Shown piece after piece: positions 63,727 to 64,000 of a DNA stretch of 64,000 nt (position 1 is the first letter of the stretch; each line of letters starts with the position of its first letter). Below the pieces are notes generated by a model. The model saw only the letters and a program-made list of their open reading frames with translations, did not search any database and was not told the origin of the DNA. The DNA is taken from assembly GCA_035236585.1 (NCBI GenBank), contig CP141135.1, positions 72,703,057-72,767,056 on the forward strand, written 5' to 3'. A program made the translations under genes and the position numbers. Source of the stretch: Warburgia ugandensis (Eukaryota; Streptophyta; Magnoliopsida; Canellales; Canellaceae).

Positions 63727-64000
63727 TCAAATGTGTTCTCTTCCGCGCACTCGTGGTGATTTCCGGTAGGATGGTAATGGGGATCCAGAAGGTGTGAGGT
63801 TCAATGGTGAAGGTAGGTGTCTTATTGGTGATTTCCGGGCAGGACTGGAAACTGCTGCCTTTTCTGTCTGAGAGACCTTGGCTACATTCTTTGAGGTCTG
63901 AAGCTGTTCTAGTGTAGCTAAAACTTCAGACATACGGGGCCGTCCCTTGGCTTCAGAACCAATGCACTGTAAAGCAAGGGTAGCGACCATACAGGCTCCT
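63727..64000 (-). CDS. Receptor-like cytoplasmic kinase (RLCK VII/PBL-like), C-terminal end, partial
   Basis: The last 90 or so codons of a kinase that continues beyond the window edge. It begins inside kinase subdomain XI (ATLALQCIGSEAKGRPRMSE, then VLATLEQLQT). It ends in a Ser/Pro-rich tail (SPARKSPIRHLPSPLNLTPS, then SYRKSPRVRGREHI). This matches the C-termini of plant RLCK VII kinases, membrane-associated relays downstream of receptor kinases. The frame is open across the edge and there is no sign of damage. It is distinct from the broken kinase at 58-61 kb, which lacks the Ser/Pro-rich tail. Confidence 0.88.
   Translation of the reverse strand, partial: GACMVATLALQCIGSEAKGRPRMSEVLATLEQLQTSKNVAKVSQTEKAAVSSPARKSPIRHLPSPLNLTPSGSPLPSYRKSPRVRGREHI

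Overview
This is nuclear DNA of a flowering plant. Every recognisable gene is a plant housekeeping or signalling gene with GT-AG introns. The spaces hold RTE-type LINE copies, many tRNA-headed SINEs of the Au family, one solo LTR and long (GA/CT)n or (TA)n microsatellites. I cannot fix the lineage from this window. The AT-rich introns and abundant GA tracts fit several non-grass groups, and an early-diverging angiosperm or basal eudicot is possible.

Layout. 1-4.4 kb: no gene; RTE fragments, microsatellites and one inverted-repeat element. 4.6-8.1 kb (+): a tandem CCCH zinc-finger gene with a long repeat-rich leader. 9.0-12.0 kb (-): a decayed but nearly complete RTE LINE. 13.8-16.5 kb (+): the HSP90 co-chaperone p23, complete in six exons. 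18.0-25.0 kb (-): F-actin capping protein subunit beta, with a disrupted first exon and one abnormal splice donor. 28.4-38.5 kb (-): a 15-exon tRNA pseudouridine-38/39 synthase (PUS3/DEG1 type) with a 1.5-kb RTE insertion in intron 3 that carries a 5S rRNA fragment. 39.6-42.9 kb (-): a secreted-type aldose 1-epimerase. 44.7-51.2 kb: a SINE-dense, internally duplicated tract holding the remains of a 3-dehydroquinate-synthase-like gene and a solo LTR. 51.5-52.9 kb (-): a broken PPR gene. 53.4-56.6 kb (-): ribosomal protein L13a (uL13), complete in four exons. 58.2-61.0 kb (+): a broken receptor-like cytoplasmic kinase, split by a SINE. 63.7-64.0 kb (-): the 3' end of another such kinase, running off the window.

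The genes are independent single units and do not form a pathway or cluster. Together they cover RNA binding or decay, protein folding, actin dynamics, tRNA modification, sugar anomer interconversion and translation. The most unusual content is in the repeats. The RTE family has left insertions as short as about 36-60 bp that are still flanked by 11-20-bp target duplications. One copy is an inverted-5'-end (twin-priming-like) insertion whose 5' part begins with about 104 nt of 5S rRNA.
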